The position numbers and the translations under genes were made by a program. This document shows, in pieces, positions 1-8,144 of a stretch of 38,204 nucleotides of DNA. The notes below the pieces were generated by a model. It was not told the origin of the DNA. It saw only the letters and a program-made list of their open reading frames with translations, and ran no database searches. This stretch comes from an uncultured Clostridia bacterium (lineage in GTDB: Bacteria; Bacillota; Clostridia; TANB77; CAG-508), in NCBI GenBank assembly GCA_934101145.1, contig CAKOPZ010000012.1:1-38204 (forward strand). Reading direction: 5' to 3'. The stretch's first letter is position 1; every line of letters begins with the position of its first letter.

Positions 1-100
1 AGTCATAAAAATCTTTAAGTTCTATTTTTAAAGTTTTACATATTTTAAAGATAATTGTAGAACTTGGATTATCTACTTACTGTTACAATCTTTTTTATTA

Positions 101-1030
101 TTAACATTTTACCATACTATTAGATGGTGGTATTTCAAATTTTATATCAAAAAAGCTAAAATCTGATAATTTATTATCTTCCAAACATGATAAGTAAATA
201 TCTAGTTGTTCTTGGTTTTCACAAGCTGTTATAATTGCAGGGTGTAAATTATAATTTGCAAATAGTTCAGAAGCAAATAGAATTGCTTTTGTTTTTGATT
301 TTTTCTCTTTATTTCTAATTAAAAGATACGCTTCTCTAAATCTAGAAATAGCTGGAAATTTATAATTATCAAGTGGTTTTGTGTATAGTTTTTCAATAAC
401 TTCATTAATTGAAGAATATGTAGAGTCTTCTGAAAGTATTTTATGTATTTTTTGAATAGTAAATGGAAGAATTACTTTATTTTGAATACTAGAAATTACT
501 AACATATTTTCAATAAAAGAAGAATCTAAGTCATCAGATGATATGTAAGAACAAATCTCTTGATTTTCTTTCTTGGGGTTATTTTCGCTATTAGTGTATT
601 CATCTTTTTTCAAAATTTCTTCAAAATTTACCATTGATATATTATGAATAAATTCTTCTATATTAGAAGTGTTTTTATAAATTTTATCCATAGATATTTC
701 AAATTTCTTGTTATATTTCTTTACTGGTGTTTTTATATTAGGAGCTTTAGAAATATCTATTTCATCAAGTAAACATATTAAATTTTTCATCAAATTTAAG
801 TTTTCATTTGATTTTAACAATATGCTTGTAGCATCTGCTAAATATTTTGATGCTTCACTTTCTGTATCACATTTTGAATTTATTTCATAATTACTCATAA
901 AATTTTTAAAAAAAAATAAAATTTGTTTATTAAACATTTTTTGAATTTCATATGTTGTGTTTAGAGAACTTTTCTCTAAATTAAATATCTTTGTTATGCT
1001 TTCTATACTATTGTCTGTATAATTAATCAT
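101..1030 (-). CDS. Hypothetical cytosolic protein, 309 aa
   Basis: I do not recognise this family. The product is hydrophilic, rich in Lys, Asn, Ser and Ile, and looks mostly helical. It has no signal peptide, no membrane segment and no motif I can name. The ATG start is supported by a GGAGGTT ribosome binding site (reverse complement of 1035-1041) and by a good sigma-A type promoter further upstream (1069-1097, reverse strand). It is transcribed divergently from the surface-protein locus that starts at 1188. A small inverted repeat lies in its 5' leader. The coding call is secure because of the long open frame with matching start signals; the function is unknown. No terminator is apparent in the 100 bases after the stop. 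Confidence 0.8.
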   Translation of the reverse strand: MINYTDNSIESITKIFNLEKSSLNTTYEIQKMFNKQILFFFKNFMSNYEINSKCDTESEASKYLADATSILLKSNENLNLMKNLICLLDEIDISKAPNIKTPVKKYNKKFEISMDKIYKNTSNIEEFIHNISMVNFEEILKKDEYTNSENNPKKENQEICSYISSDDLDSSFIENMLVISSIQNKVILPFTIQKIHKILSEDSTYSSINEVIEKLYTKPLDNYKFPAISRFREAYLLIRNKEKKSKTKAILFASELFANYNLHPAIITACENQEQLDIYLSCLEDNKLSDFSFFDIKFEIPPSNSMVKC

Positions 1031-1044
1031 TTGTAACCTCCGAA

Positions 1045-1063
1045 TAGTTTCAAAACGAAACTA
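1045..1063. repeat. Inverted repeat in the leader of the 101-1030 gene, possible operator
   Basis: Two perfect 7-bp arms (TAGTTTC and GAAACTA) are separated by AAAAC. The repeat sits just downstream of the reverse-strand -10 box at 1069-1074, about where transcription would start, and upstream of the ribosome binding site. This position suits a repressor site or a short 5' hairpin. The arms are seen directly; the role is inferred. Confidence 0.4.
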
Positions 1064-1068
1064 AAATT

Positions 1069-1097
1069 ATTATAACATTGTTAAAAATAAAAGTAAA
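1069..1097 (-). promoter_or_regulatory. Sigma-A type promoter for the 101-1030 gene
   Basis: On the reverse strand, a -35 box TTTACT (1092-1097) is followed by a 17-bp spacer and a perfect -10 box TATAAT (1069-1074), with an upstream TG extension. It lies about 40 bp before the ATG of the reverse-strand gene. Confidence 0.65.
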
Positions 1098-1124
1098 TGA
1101 TTTCAAAAAAAAAGATAAAAAAAG

Positions 1125-1153
1125 TTGAAAAATAAAAAATGTTATGTTATAGT
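1125..1153 (+). promoter_or_regulatory. Sigma-A type promoter of the surface-protein operon
   Basis: TTGAAA (1125-1130), a 17-bp spacer and TATAGT (1148-1153) lie about 35 bp upstream of the first ATG of the locus (1188). That ATG has a strong TAGGAGG ribosome binding site at 1176-1182. Downstream genes follow in the same direction with short gaps up to 9309, so this is probably the main promoter of an operon of about 8 kb. Confidence 0.65.
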
Positions 1154-1187
1154 GAGTATGAAATCAAAAAAACTTTAGGAGGAAAAA

Positions 1188-1700
1188 ATGAAAAAGAAAT
1201 TTTTAAGTTTTATATTTATTATTTATGTTATAATAGCAATTTTTGTTACAATTTGCTTGTTATCATATAATAGATTTAAAATAACTGAGTTTGGAGACAA
1301 ATCACTATTAATTATCTCAGATGATCAAATGGTGCCAAATTTTAAAAAAGGAGATTTGGTTATTGCAGACAAAAAATCAAAAGTCATTACAGGAAGAAGA
1401 GCATTTTTTTACACAACATCAGACAGAAAGGTAGAAATAAAATTAGCTACTGTTGAAGCTATTAAAGAAGTAACAAATAATGAAAAAACTTATACTTTAG
1501 AAGGTGGAACAGAAATATCTAGTGAATATCTTATAGGAACAGAAGATGGAACAGAAATAATACCAACTGTTGGACAAATATTGATGGTTCTTGAATCTAA
1601 ATGGGGATTCTTATTCTTAATAGTAATGCCATCACTAATTTTATTTATTTATCAAATTTCTGTTGTATTTTCTGAAATTAAAAATAGAGATGAAGAATAA
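1188..1700 (+). CDS. Degenerate SipW-type signal peptidase-like membrane protein (catalytic residues lost)
   Basis: This 170-residue protein has the layout of the SipW/ER-type S26 signal peptidases: an N-terminal membrane helix (about 7-27), an extracytoplasmic beta domain and a C-terminal membrane helix (about 139-162). The box that normally reads S-G-S-M-E-P reads D-D-Q-M-V-P (residues 45-50), which puts Gln47 where the catalytic Ser belongs. The following K-K-G-D-L-V-I segment is kept. The usual T-H-R box is replaced around residues 85-91, and the usual G-D-A-N box reads as G-G-T-E near 106-109. The fold is therefore probably kept while the Ser, His and Asp are gone, which predicts no peptidase activity. 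It is the first gene of the operon, with the best ribosome binding site. A role as a scaffold, chaperone or partner of the active paralogues is inference. Confidence 0.75.
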   Translation: MKKKFLSFIFIIYVIIAIFVTICLLSYNRFKITEFGDKSLLIISDDQMVPNFKKGDLVIADKKSKVITGRRAFFYTTSDRKVEIKLATVEAIKEVTNNEKTYTLEGGTEISSEYLIGTEDGTEIIPTVGQILMVLESKWGFLFLIVMPSLILFIYQISVVFSEIKNRDEE

Positions 1701-1711
1701 AAGAAAGAAAA

Positions 1712-2344
1712 ATGAGTTTGATGAGCAAACAAAATAAAAAGAAAATAATTATATTAGCATGTATATGTAGTATGCTTATTTTAATATATGAAACAATACA
1801 TATATATGCTATTCTTTATAGTGAAGTTACTGGAGATGTACAATTAAGAAATGGAGCATGGAATATTGTTATTAATGGAACAGAAATTTCAAATGGTGTA
1901 GAAAAAAAATTTGAGATTAATAATGTAAACATAAAAGAAAATGAACACGTAAAACCTGGAAAATTAGCACCTGGTTTATCAGGTGATTTTGAGCTATTAA
2001 TTATTCCACAAAATACAGATGTGTCTGTTAAATACGATATAAGCCTAAATACTGAAAATATGAAAAATGCCAGTTTAAAAATAAAATCAATTGAAGAAAA
2101 AGAATATAATAATAAATTAATACAAACAGGCGAGAATACATATACTGCAATAATTCCATTAGAAAAGATAAAACAAGGAAAAAACAATAGAATAAAAATT
2201 GAAGTAGAATGGGAAAACATAGAAACTAACAATGAGGAAGATACAGAAGAAGGCAAAGTTTATCAATCAAAACTTAAAATTCCAATAAAATTTGTAGCTA
2301 GTCAATATTTAGGAGAAACAATTATTCCATATGAACAAAACTAA
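1712..2344 (+). CDS. Exported SipW-type / camelysin-TasA-like protein, 210 aa
   Basis: A lysine-rich start is followed by a hydrophobic helix (about 10-33), then a short Y-S-E-V-T-G-D-V stretch and a segment resembling the start of mature TasA/CalY-like proteins (R-N-G-A-W-N-I-V-I-N-G). The middle contains a G-K-L-A-P-G-L-S-G-D segment, typical of the conserved region in these beta-sandwich proteins, followed by alternating beta-rich sequence. No C-terminal anchor is seen. It starts 11 bp after the upstream gene, so it is in the same transcript. By analogy with TasA, the signal would be cut by a SipW-type peptidase, which the next gene (2371) encodes. Whether it forms fibres is inference. A second in-frame ATG (1721) is an alternative start. 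Confidence 0.7.
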   Translation: MSLMSKQNKKKIIILACICSMLILIYETIHIYAILYSEVTGDVQLRNGAWNIVINGTEISNGVEKKFEINNVNIKENEHVKPGKLAPGLSGDFELLIIPQNTDVSVKYDISLNTENMKNASLKIKSIEEKEYNNKLIQTGENTYTAIIPLEKIKQGKNNRIKIEVEWENIETNNEEDTEEGKVYQSKLKIPIKFVASQYLGETIIPYEQN

Positions 2345-2370
2345 AAAACCATAACCTTTTTAAGAAAGAA

Positions 2371-2895
2371 ATGATTAAGAATATGAAAAAAACAAGAAAA
2401 ATAAATATGATAGGTTGTATATTAAATATTCTTATAACGGTTGTTGTTGTAATAACAATTATTGGCCTATATTATATGGCCCAAGTTAAAATATTAAATA
2501 AAGATTATGCAAACATATTTGGTTATACTTTTTTTGAAGTTGCTACAGGAAGTATGGCAAATACATTAAACATAGGAGATATTGTAGTCGTAAAAGTAAA
2601 TGAGGCATTTAAAGAAAATGACATAATTGTGTATAAAGAAGAAAATAGTTTTATAACACATAGAGTAATAAAAATAGATGGACAAGATCTTATAACTAGA
2701 GGAGATGCAAATAATAGCGAAGATAAACCAATAAAATCAGACCAAATACTAGGAAAAGTAATATATATAATTCCTAAAATAGGAATATGGAGGAAAGTTT
2801 TAGCATCACCAGAAATATTTGGAATGATTATTATATTTATAATTCTGTTAGGAATTGTACTTATGCTTACTTCAAAAACGGAAAAAGAAAAGTAA
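2371..2895 (+). CDS. SipW-type signal peptidase I (S26 family), catalytic residues intact
   Basis: This 174-residue protein has two membrane helices (about 12-35 and 149-168) flanking an extracytoplasmic catalytic domain. The boxes are clear: A-T-G-S-M with catalytic Ser61, I-T-H-R-V-I with His97, and R-G-D-A-N-N-S-E-D with Asp112 and Asp118. The Ser-His-Asp set, rather than Ser-Lys, marks the ER/SipW branch of type I signal peptidases. In Bacillus SipW matures TasA and TapA; here the likely substrates are the neighbouring exported proteins. The gene lies between two of those substrates in the same transcript. A second in-frame ATG at codon 5 (2383) is possible; the ribosome binding site is weak for either. 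Confidence 0.9.
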   Translation: MIKNMKKTRKINMIGCILNILITVVVVITIIGLYYMAQVKILNKDYANIFGYTFFEVATGSMANTLNIGDIVVVKVNEAFKENDIIVYKEENSFITHRVIKIDGQDLITRGDANNSEDKPIKSDQILGKVIYIIPKIGIWRKVLASPEIFGMIIIFIILLGIVLMLTSKTEKEK

Positions 2896-2914
2896 TAAGA
2901 AAGGAAGGCAAAGC

Positions 2915-3484
2915 TTGAATAAAAAAACAAAAAGATTATATGCAAAATTAATCATACTTATAATATGCTTCTGTATATTAGTAAGAATTTTTACATTAGC
3001 ATTGTCTAAATATCGAAGTGAAGCAGACTCTATAGCTGAAGTTGATATTGCATTCTATTTATTAAGTGAAGATTATAAAACTATGACACTTAATTTAGAT
3101 TCATTATTTCCACAAGACAATGTATATGTATACACATTTTCAATAGGAAATCAAGAAGGAGAGAAAAAAGCTGAAGTTGACATTGAGTATGAACTATCAT
3201 TAAGAACTACAACAAATTTGCCATTAACATATAAGCTGTATATGAATGAAGAATACAACAAAAAAGATGCTAAGGATATTATACAATCTAACGAAATATA
3301 TTTGGATGAAGATGGAACATATTTTAGAAAAATGACAACACAGAAAATGAAATTAAAATATACTGAACCAACCACAAATATATACCAATTAGTAATATCT
3401 TTTCCGAGCAATTATAACACAGAAAATTACCAAGACATTATAGAAGCTATAGAAATTAATATAGATGGAAAGCAGATTATCTAA
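2915..3484 (+). CDS. Exported SipW-type / camelysin-like protein, 189 aa
   Basis: I place the start at TTG 2915 because GGAAGG (2903-2908) lies just before it. An upstream in-frame start at 2855 would overlap the previous gene and add a charged tail before the signal. The N-terminus is K-K-T-K followed by a hydrophobic helix (about 10-30), then A-L-S-K-Y-R-S-E-A-D and V-D-I-A-F-Y, which resemble the region after the helix in TasA/CalY-type proteins. The rest is beta-rich, with no Cys in the exported part and no wall anchor. It is the likely substrate of a SipW-type peptidase and a candidate surface-fibre component. The assignment rests on the N-terminal pattern and on context. Confidence 0.7.
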   Translation: MNKKTKRLYAKLIILIICFCILVRIFTLALSKYRSEADSIAEVDIAFYLLSEDYKTMTLNLDSLFPQDNVYVYTFSIGNQEGEKKAEVDIEYELSLRTTTNLPLTYKLYMNEEYNKKDAKDIIQSNEIYLDEDGTYFRKMTTQKMKLKYTEPTTNIYQLVISFPSNYNTENYQDIIEAIEINIDGKQII

Positions 3485-3499
3485 AAAGGAAGAATAAAT

Positions 3500-4423
3500 A
3501 TGCGAAAAAATAGAAAATACAAAATAAAGCAAATAATATTAATGATAGGAATATTATTAAGTGTAGTTTCATTTGTTGCTATATTTGGCAGATATGTGAC
3601 AAATAGTATTAACAATTTTTTTGTAAGAACAAAAGAATTTTATTTTTATAGTGATAAATTATCAGATGGAAATTCAGCAGTTTATCAAATAGATAATTGG
3701 TCTGGAGTTGATGACTATGTTATTACAATAAATATGAATAGTAGAAAAAACAACCTTAAATCAGCAAGTTATGACATAGGATATAAAATAAGTTATAAAT
3801 GTACAGATAATGCAATTTGTCAGTTAAGCAAAACAGAAGGAATAATATATGCAAATACAAATGCTGATTTTTTCAATTTAACAATAACTCCAAATAGGCA
3901 ATTAACAACAGGAGACAAAGTTACAGTAGAAATTGAGGCCAATTCTACATCAAAATACAAGAAAACATTAAAAGGGAAATTTACCCTTGTTGTAGGAAAA
4001 GAAAATTTAAGTTATCAAATTACAGATTCAAAACAAAATCCATATTTAGAACTAAGGCTTACAAATACATTATCATATTATATAGTTAATGAGGCTTTTA
4101 GCCAGTACAAAGTTGGAGATAAAATCGACAGTGAGGCATATTTAACTTTACAAGATAGAGATAAAAGTAAATGCTATTCAGCACTAGTTACAATAGAGTT
4201 TGATCCTAAAAAAGTATTATTTGATATAACTAATGAAGTATATAAAGAAGCTACTGATGTAAAAACTAAAGTAATAGATGGAAAAACATATATAAGTGGT
4301 TTAACACTTTCAATGGAGTCAAGTTCAAGTAAAGACATAAGATTTTATAAAGTTGATGTTAACAATAATTATACTTATCCAAATGGAAATACTCAGCCAA
4401 TTATAACAATTACAAGTAAATAA
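3500..4423 (+). CDS. Exported protein of unknown function, 307 aa
   Basis: A basic N-terminus and one hydrophobic helix (about 12-29) are followed by F-G-R-Y-V-T-N-S-I-N-N-F-F, a pattern like the mature start of SipW-type substrates. The body (about 40-307) is predicted all-beta with two or more sandwich-like domains and few Cys. There is no LPXTG or SLH anchor. The ATG has an AAGGAAG ribosome binding site and follows the upstream stop by 15 bp, so it belongs to the same operon. It is larger than the classic camelysin-like proteins and could be an accessory or tip protein of a surface structure, but that is a guess from context. Confidence 0.65.
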   Translation: MRKNRKYKIKQIILMIGILLSVVSFVAIFGRYVTNSINNFFVRTKEFYFYSDKLSDGNSAVYQIDNWSGVDDYVITINMNSRKNNLKSASYDIGYKISYKCTDNAICQLSKTEGIIYANTNADFFNLTITPNRQLTTGDKVTVEIEANSTSKYKKTLKGKFTLVVGKENLSYQITDSKQNPYLELRLTNTLSYYIVNEAFSQYKVGDKIDSEAYLTLQDRDKSKCYSALVTIEFDPKKVLFDITNEVYKEATDVKTKVIDGKTYISGLTLSMESSSSKDIRFYKVDVNNNYTYPNGNTQPIITITSK

Positions 4424-4443
4424 GATAAAGGAATGTGAAAAAT

Positions 4444-5439
4444 ATGACAATAAACTTAATGGATCAATATATAGATATAGTAAAAAAACAAATAACTACA
4501 TATATGAAAGCAGTATTCACAAGCAAATTTAAAAAAGAATATAATGATATATTTATAAAAAAATACATACAAACAAGATATTTCAATTTTAACGAAGATA
4601 ATGAAAGAACAATTCGAAAACGAATTCTTGAGCAACTAAGATCAGTTCAAGAGGATATTATGATAAAGCATATTGAAGATAGAGAATTGATAGAACAAAT
4701 GTGTATATTTTTTTATTATGTATTATATTTTGACCATGTTGTTTATTACAAAGACTTAAGAGAAAAAATCAACAAGACTGCAAAATTAAGATATAAAGTT
4801 TTAGGAAAGAAAAGCGAAGAATATTCTGAAGAAATATATATTAAGATGGTAGATTATGAAAAACAAAAGCAAGATTTAATAGCAAGATTTGACACTGATG
4901 ATTTTGCAATAAAAATAACAAATTATCGTAATATGCCGAAGGCATATAGAGTAAATCTAATACATAAAATTAAATTTTCAGCAGAGTATAGTGAATTTGC
5001 AATAAACAAAGCGTTTGTAACTGGCAATGCAGGAGAGGATAGGCTTTTTATTGAATATTACTTGGTTGTTGTACAAGTTTTAAAAGATATATTAAAACAA
5101 AACTTTAAAAGACAATATATTGTAGAATTTGCATATACATTGTTAAGTAAGCCAAAAAAAATAAGAAGTTTATTAAATATTATAAATAATTTAGCAACAC
5201 AAGATAAAATTTGTTTAAAATTAAGACACGAAAATTTTTTGAAAAAGAAAAATGAAGTATATGAACTAATGAGAGAAGGATATAGATTTGCTTTAATTAT
5301 AGACAATTCTTTTGAAGTTAGTTATAAAAATTTAGAAATGTTAAAAATGTTTAAATACATAATAATAGATAGAGAATCAAAAAAATATTCAGAAATGATG
5401 GAATATAAAGATTCTTTAGAAAATGTAATAGAAATATAA
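4444..5439 (+). CDS. Hypothetical cytosolic protein in the AAA+ module, about 332 aa
   Basis: I do not recognise this family. The product is soluble and predicted mostly helical, with many Tyr, Lys and Glu residues and no export signal or membrane helix. ATG 4444 is preferred because AAAGGAA (4427-4433) is correctly spaced for it; a GTG at 4435 would sit almost on the ribosome binding site. It ends 13 bp before the McrB-like ATPase gene and is the first of three consecutive non-secreted genes in an operon of exported proteins. I infer that it is a third component, adaptor or regulator of the AAA+/DUF2357 pair. Sequence alone does not show an enzymatic activity. Confidence 0.75.
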   Translation: MTINLMDQYIDIVKKQITTYMKAVFTSKFKKEYNDIFIKKYIQTRYFNFNEDNERTIRKRILEQLRSVQEDIMIKHIEDRELIEQMCIFFYYVLYFDHVVYYKDLREKINKTAKLRYKVLGKKSEEYSEEIYIKMVDYEKQKQDLIARFDTDDFAIKITNYRNMPKAYRVNLIHKIKFSAEYSEFAINKAFVTGNAGEDRLFIEYYLVVVQVLKDILKQNFKRQYIVEFAYTLLSKPKKIRSLLNIINNLATQDKICLKLRHENFLKKKNEVYELMREGYRFALIIDNSFEVSYKNLEMLKMFKYIIIDRESKKYSEMMEYKDSLENVIEI

Positions 5440-5452
5440 ATGAGGTTAAAAA

Positions 5453-6976
5453 ATGGATACTTTTACAAGATTTTTATATGAATTTTTATCACAATTCTTT
5501 TCAGGGTTTTTAACAATATTAAATGGATTTGGAAAAGGAATAGGGCAGATTTTTGATATAAAATCATATCAAAACATATTATCCGCATATCAAGGCGATT
5601 TATCTATGCCAGAATGGGTATTAGTAGGAATCTCTATTTTTTGTTTGTTACTACTAATCTTTCTTATTTTTGTTTTAATTTATTTATTAATTAGAAAATA
5701 TTTGAAATTTAGAAAACAAGCAATAAAACAAGATGAATTAATGGATGAGGTAGCAAACTTAAATGGAAAAGTAGCAAGCTTAGTAAAAGAAAAAGAAGAG
5801 ATTTTAGCAATGAAAGTATCTCAACTAGGGCTTAAGCCTAATGAATCTGCAGAAGAAAGTGTAGAAGAAAACAAAGATGAAGCAAATAATGATCCAAATA
5901 ATAGATTCTCAAAACTAGCCTTAATTGATGAAGAATATGCTAAATATAAACAAAAAGATTATGAAAATTCTTTTACATTACCAGAATTGTGTGCTAATTT
6001 TAGAAACTTTGCTGCATCAAAATTAGGTTTATATTATAAACCTGAGATGATGAGAGTATTTATAGCAGGTCTTGCTTCAACAAAGCTTGTAATTTTACAA
6101 GGTATTTCTGGTACAGGTAAAACATCTCTTGCTTATGCATGGGGAAAATTCATGAAACATGATTCATGTGTAGCTTCTGTTCAACCATCATGGAGAGACA
6201 GGACAGATATGTTTGGATATTTTAACGAGTTTACTAAAAAGTTTAACGAAACAGAAATGTTAAAGGAAATGTATATAGCAGGATATTGTGATGAAGTATT
6301 TACTGTAATATTGGACGAGATGAACTTATCACGTGTAGAATATTATTTTGCAGAAATGTTATCAATTCTTGAAATGCCTAATAGAGCAGAATGGTTAATT
6401 GAATTAGTTCCAAACAGCTGGAAAACAGACCCAAAACATATAAAAGGAGGAAAAATACAAGTGCCAGCTAATATGTGGTATATAGGAACAATCAATAATG
6501 ACGATTCAACATTTGCTGTTACAGACAAGGTTTATGATAGAGCAATGCCAATAGATATAAATGATAAGGGTGTTCCTTTTGACCCAATAGATACACCAGC
6601 ACAAGATATAAACTTTTCTTATTTAGACAATTTATTTGCATCTGCTATAAAGGATAACCCTATTTCTCAATCTACTCTAGATAAAATAGAACAAATGGAC
6701 AATTATGTAATAGAGCACTTTAGAATAGCTTTTGGTAACCGTATTGTTGCACATATGAAAAAATTTGTACCAGTTTATGTAGCATGTGGTGGAGACGAAG
6801 TAGATGGAGTTGATTATTTTATTGCAAAAAAAATTCTTAGAAAATTTGAGCAATTAAATATAGCATACATCAGAGACGAAATAGAACCATACATAGACTT
6901 CTTAGACAAAACTTTTGGAAAAAGCAAAATGAAAGAATGTATAGAATATTTATTACGATTGAAAAAAATGTCATAA
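5453..6976 (+). CDS. Membrane-anchored McrB-type AAA+ ATPase, 507 aa
   Basis: The N-terminus has an amphipathic stretch and one strong membrane helix (about 55-80), then a charged coiled-coil-like linker (about 85-150) and an AAA+ domain. Walker A is G-I-S-G-T-G-K-T (217-224). Walker B is V-I-L-D-E (285-289), followed at once by M-N-L-S-R-V-E-Y-Y-F-A-E, the signature of the McrB/MoxR-like branch. A sensor-1 segment T-I-N-N-D (346-350) and a Y-D-R segment (361-363), probably the arginine finger region, are present, with a helical lid after them. In McrBC systems this domain powers a partner carrying DUF2357 and a nuclease; here the next gene is DUF2357-like. Membrane anchoring and placement inside a secretion operon are unusual for a restriction system. 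Nucleotide hydrolysis is highly likely; the substrate is unknown. Confidence 0.85.
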   Translation: MDTFTRFLYEFLSQFFSGFLTILNGFGKGIGQIFDIKSYQNILSAYQGDLSMPEWVLVGISIFCLLLLIFLIFVLIYLLIRKYLKFRKQAIKQDELMDEVANLNGKVASLVKEKEEILAMKVSQLGLKPNESAEESVEENKDEANNDPNNRFSKLALIDEEYAKYKQKDYENSFTLPELCANFRNFAASKLGLYYKPEMMRVFIAGLASTKLVILQGISGTGKTSLAYAWGKFMKHDSCVASVQPSWRDRTDMFGYFNEFTKKFNETEMLKEMYIAGYCDEVFTVILDEMNLSRVEYYFAEMLSILEMPNRAEWLIELVPNSWKTDPKHIKGGKIQVPANMWYIGTINNDDSTFAVTDKVYDRAMPIDINDKGVPFDPIDTPAQDINFSYLDNLFASAIKDNPISQSTLDKIEQMDNYVIEHFRIAFGNRIVAHMKKFVPVYVACGGDEVDGVDYFIAKKILRKFEQLNIAYIRDEIEPYIDFLDKTFGKSKMKECIEYLLRLKKMS

Positions 6977-6989
6977 AGGAGAATAAAAG

Positions 6990-8144
6990 GTGAATAAACT
7001 AGAAGTTGTTGATTTATATGAAAATTCCAATAAGACTAAAATAGATGAATTTACAAATAAAACGAACTCAACTTTAAAAGTAAATATAGATAAAAAAAGA
7101 AAAGTAAAAGAATTTGGTTGGATAGAAATGATAGCATTTACAATTCCGTATTTAGACAATATATTACGAAAGCCAAATAGGTTTATTGTAAATGAAGAGG
7201 AAATTGTAAAAATAGAACAAGCAAAAAAAGTTTCTGTTGAAACAATAAAACATTTATCTAAAAATACAAACTTTATACAAACAGTTGATAAAGAGACAGG
7301 AGATGTTACACCTTCAAAATTACTTAATGTAAGAAAAGAAGAAACGTATAATACATATGAAAATAGGTTAGTATTTACACTTATTCAAAATATGAATAGA
7401 TTTATAAAAAAGAAAAAGGAAAACCTTACAAAAATAGGTCCAGAGAGCGAAAATAATACAGAAGAAAAAGATAATAAAATGCTTGAATATTCAGCAACAT
7501 CAACAGTAGAAGATGAACAAATAGAGGTTAATTTATCTTTAAATTCTAAACTTGTTCCAAATTCAGGAAAAGACACAGAGGAATTATCTACAGTAATTGC
7601 GCAAATAGATGAAATAGAAAAGAAAATACAAGGTTTACAATCAACAGAAGTATATAAAACACTAGCAAAAGAACATGTGTTAGAAGTTAGAGAACCTGTA
7701 AAAAAGACAAATGTGATATTAAAAAATGTGAATTTTCAATATGCAATGAAATTATGGGATTACTTAAGGGATAATTTTGAAGATAAAGACACTAGTACAG
7801 AAGAACAAAAAGATTACATGGATAATAGTAACTTAAAAAAAATGGTTGATGAAACATTTTTATTGCATTATTTAACAATGAAAACATTAGACAATGATGA
7901 CATAGAAGAAAAAAAAGACACAAAAGAAGAAATGCAAAAAATTGTTATTGACCAAATGATAGATAAAATGCTTGAAATAAATGAAAATCTTAGTGAAGAA
8001 CAAATTAAAAATCTGATTGCGGCAAAATATGAAGTTATAAAATACAAGAAATTAGCTGTTATTCAGGAAATACAAAAGATATTTAGAGAACATATAAAAT
8101 CTTATATGAAAAGAATAGGAAACAGAGAGGATACCGAAGAATGA
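6990..8144 (+). CDS. DUF2357-like partner of the AAA+ ATPase, 384 aa, no visible nuclease
   Basis: GTG start at 6990 with AAAGGAG (6975-6981) at good spacing. Residues 113-137 contain R-K-E-E-T-Y-N-T-Y-E-N-R-L-V, which matches the T-x-E-N-R core that I associate with DUF2357 proteins. Residues about 235-260 contain R-E-P-V-K-K-T-N-V-I-L-K-N and then an aromatic Y-A-M-K-L-W segment, also typical of that family. An acidic, low-complexity insert lies between them (about 150-200). In McrC-like proteins a PD-(D/E)xK nuclease follows; here the C-terminal third is charged and helical, with no such motif visible. It overlaps the next signal peptidase gene by ATGA, so the two are translationally coupled. 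The family call is from motif memory, moderately sure. Confidence 0.65.
   Translation: MNKLEVVDLYENSNKTKIDEFTNKTNSTLKVNIDKKRKVKEFGWIEMIAFTIPYLDNILRKPNRFIVNEEEIVKIEQAKKVSVETIKHLSKNTNFIQTVDKETGDVTPSKLLNVRKEETYNTYENRLVFTLIQNMNRFIKKKKENLTKIGPESENNTEEKDNKMLEYSATSTVEDEQIEVNLSLNSKLVPNSGKDTEELSTVIAQIDEIEKKIQGLQSTEVYKTLAKEHVLEVREPVKKTNVILKNVNFQYAMKLWDYLRDNFEDKDTSTEEQKDYMDNSNLKKMVDETFLLHYLTMKTLDNDDIEEKKDTKEEMQKIVIDQMIDKMLEINENLSEEQIKNLIAAKYEVIKYKKLAVIQEIQKIFREHIKSYMKRIGNREDTEE

Noticed and set aside
2855..2914. Upstream extension of the 2915 gene
   Set aside because: It overlaps the previous peptidase gene by 40 bases and lacks a ribosome binding site; TTG 2915 follows GGAAGG and gives a proper signal peptide.
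5453..8144. Calling the AAA+/DUF2357 pair a complete McrBC restriction system
   Set aside because: No nuclease motif and no DNA-recognition domain are visible, and the ATPase has a membrane helix and sits in a secretion operon.
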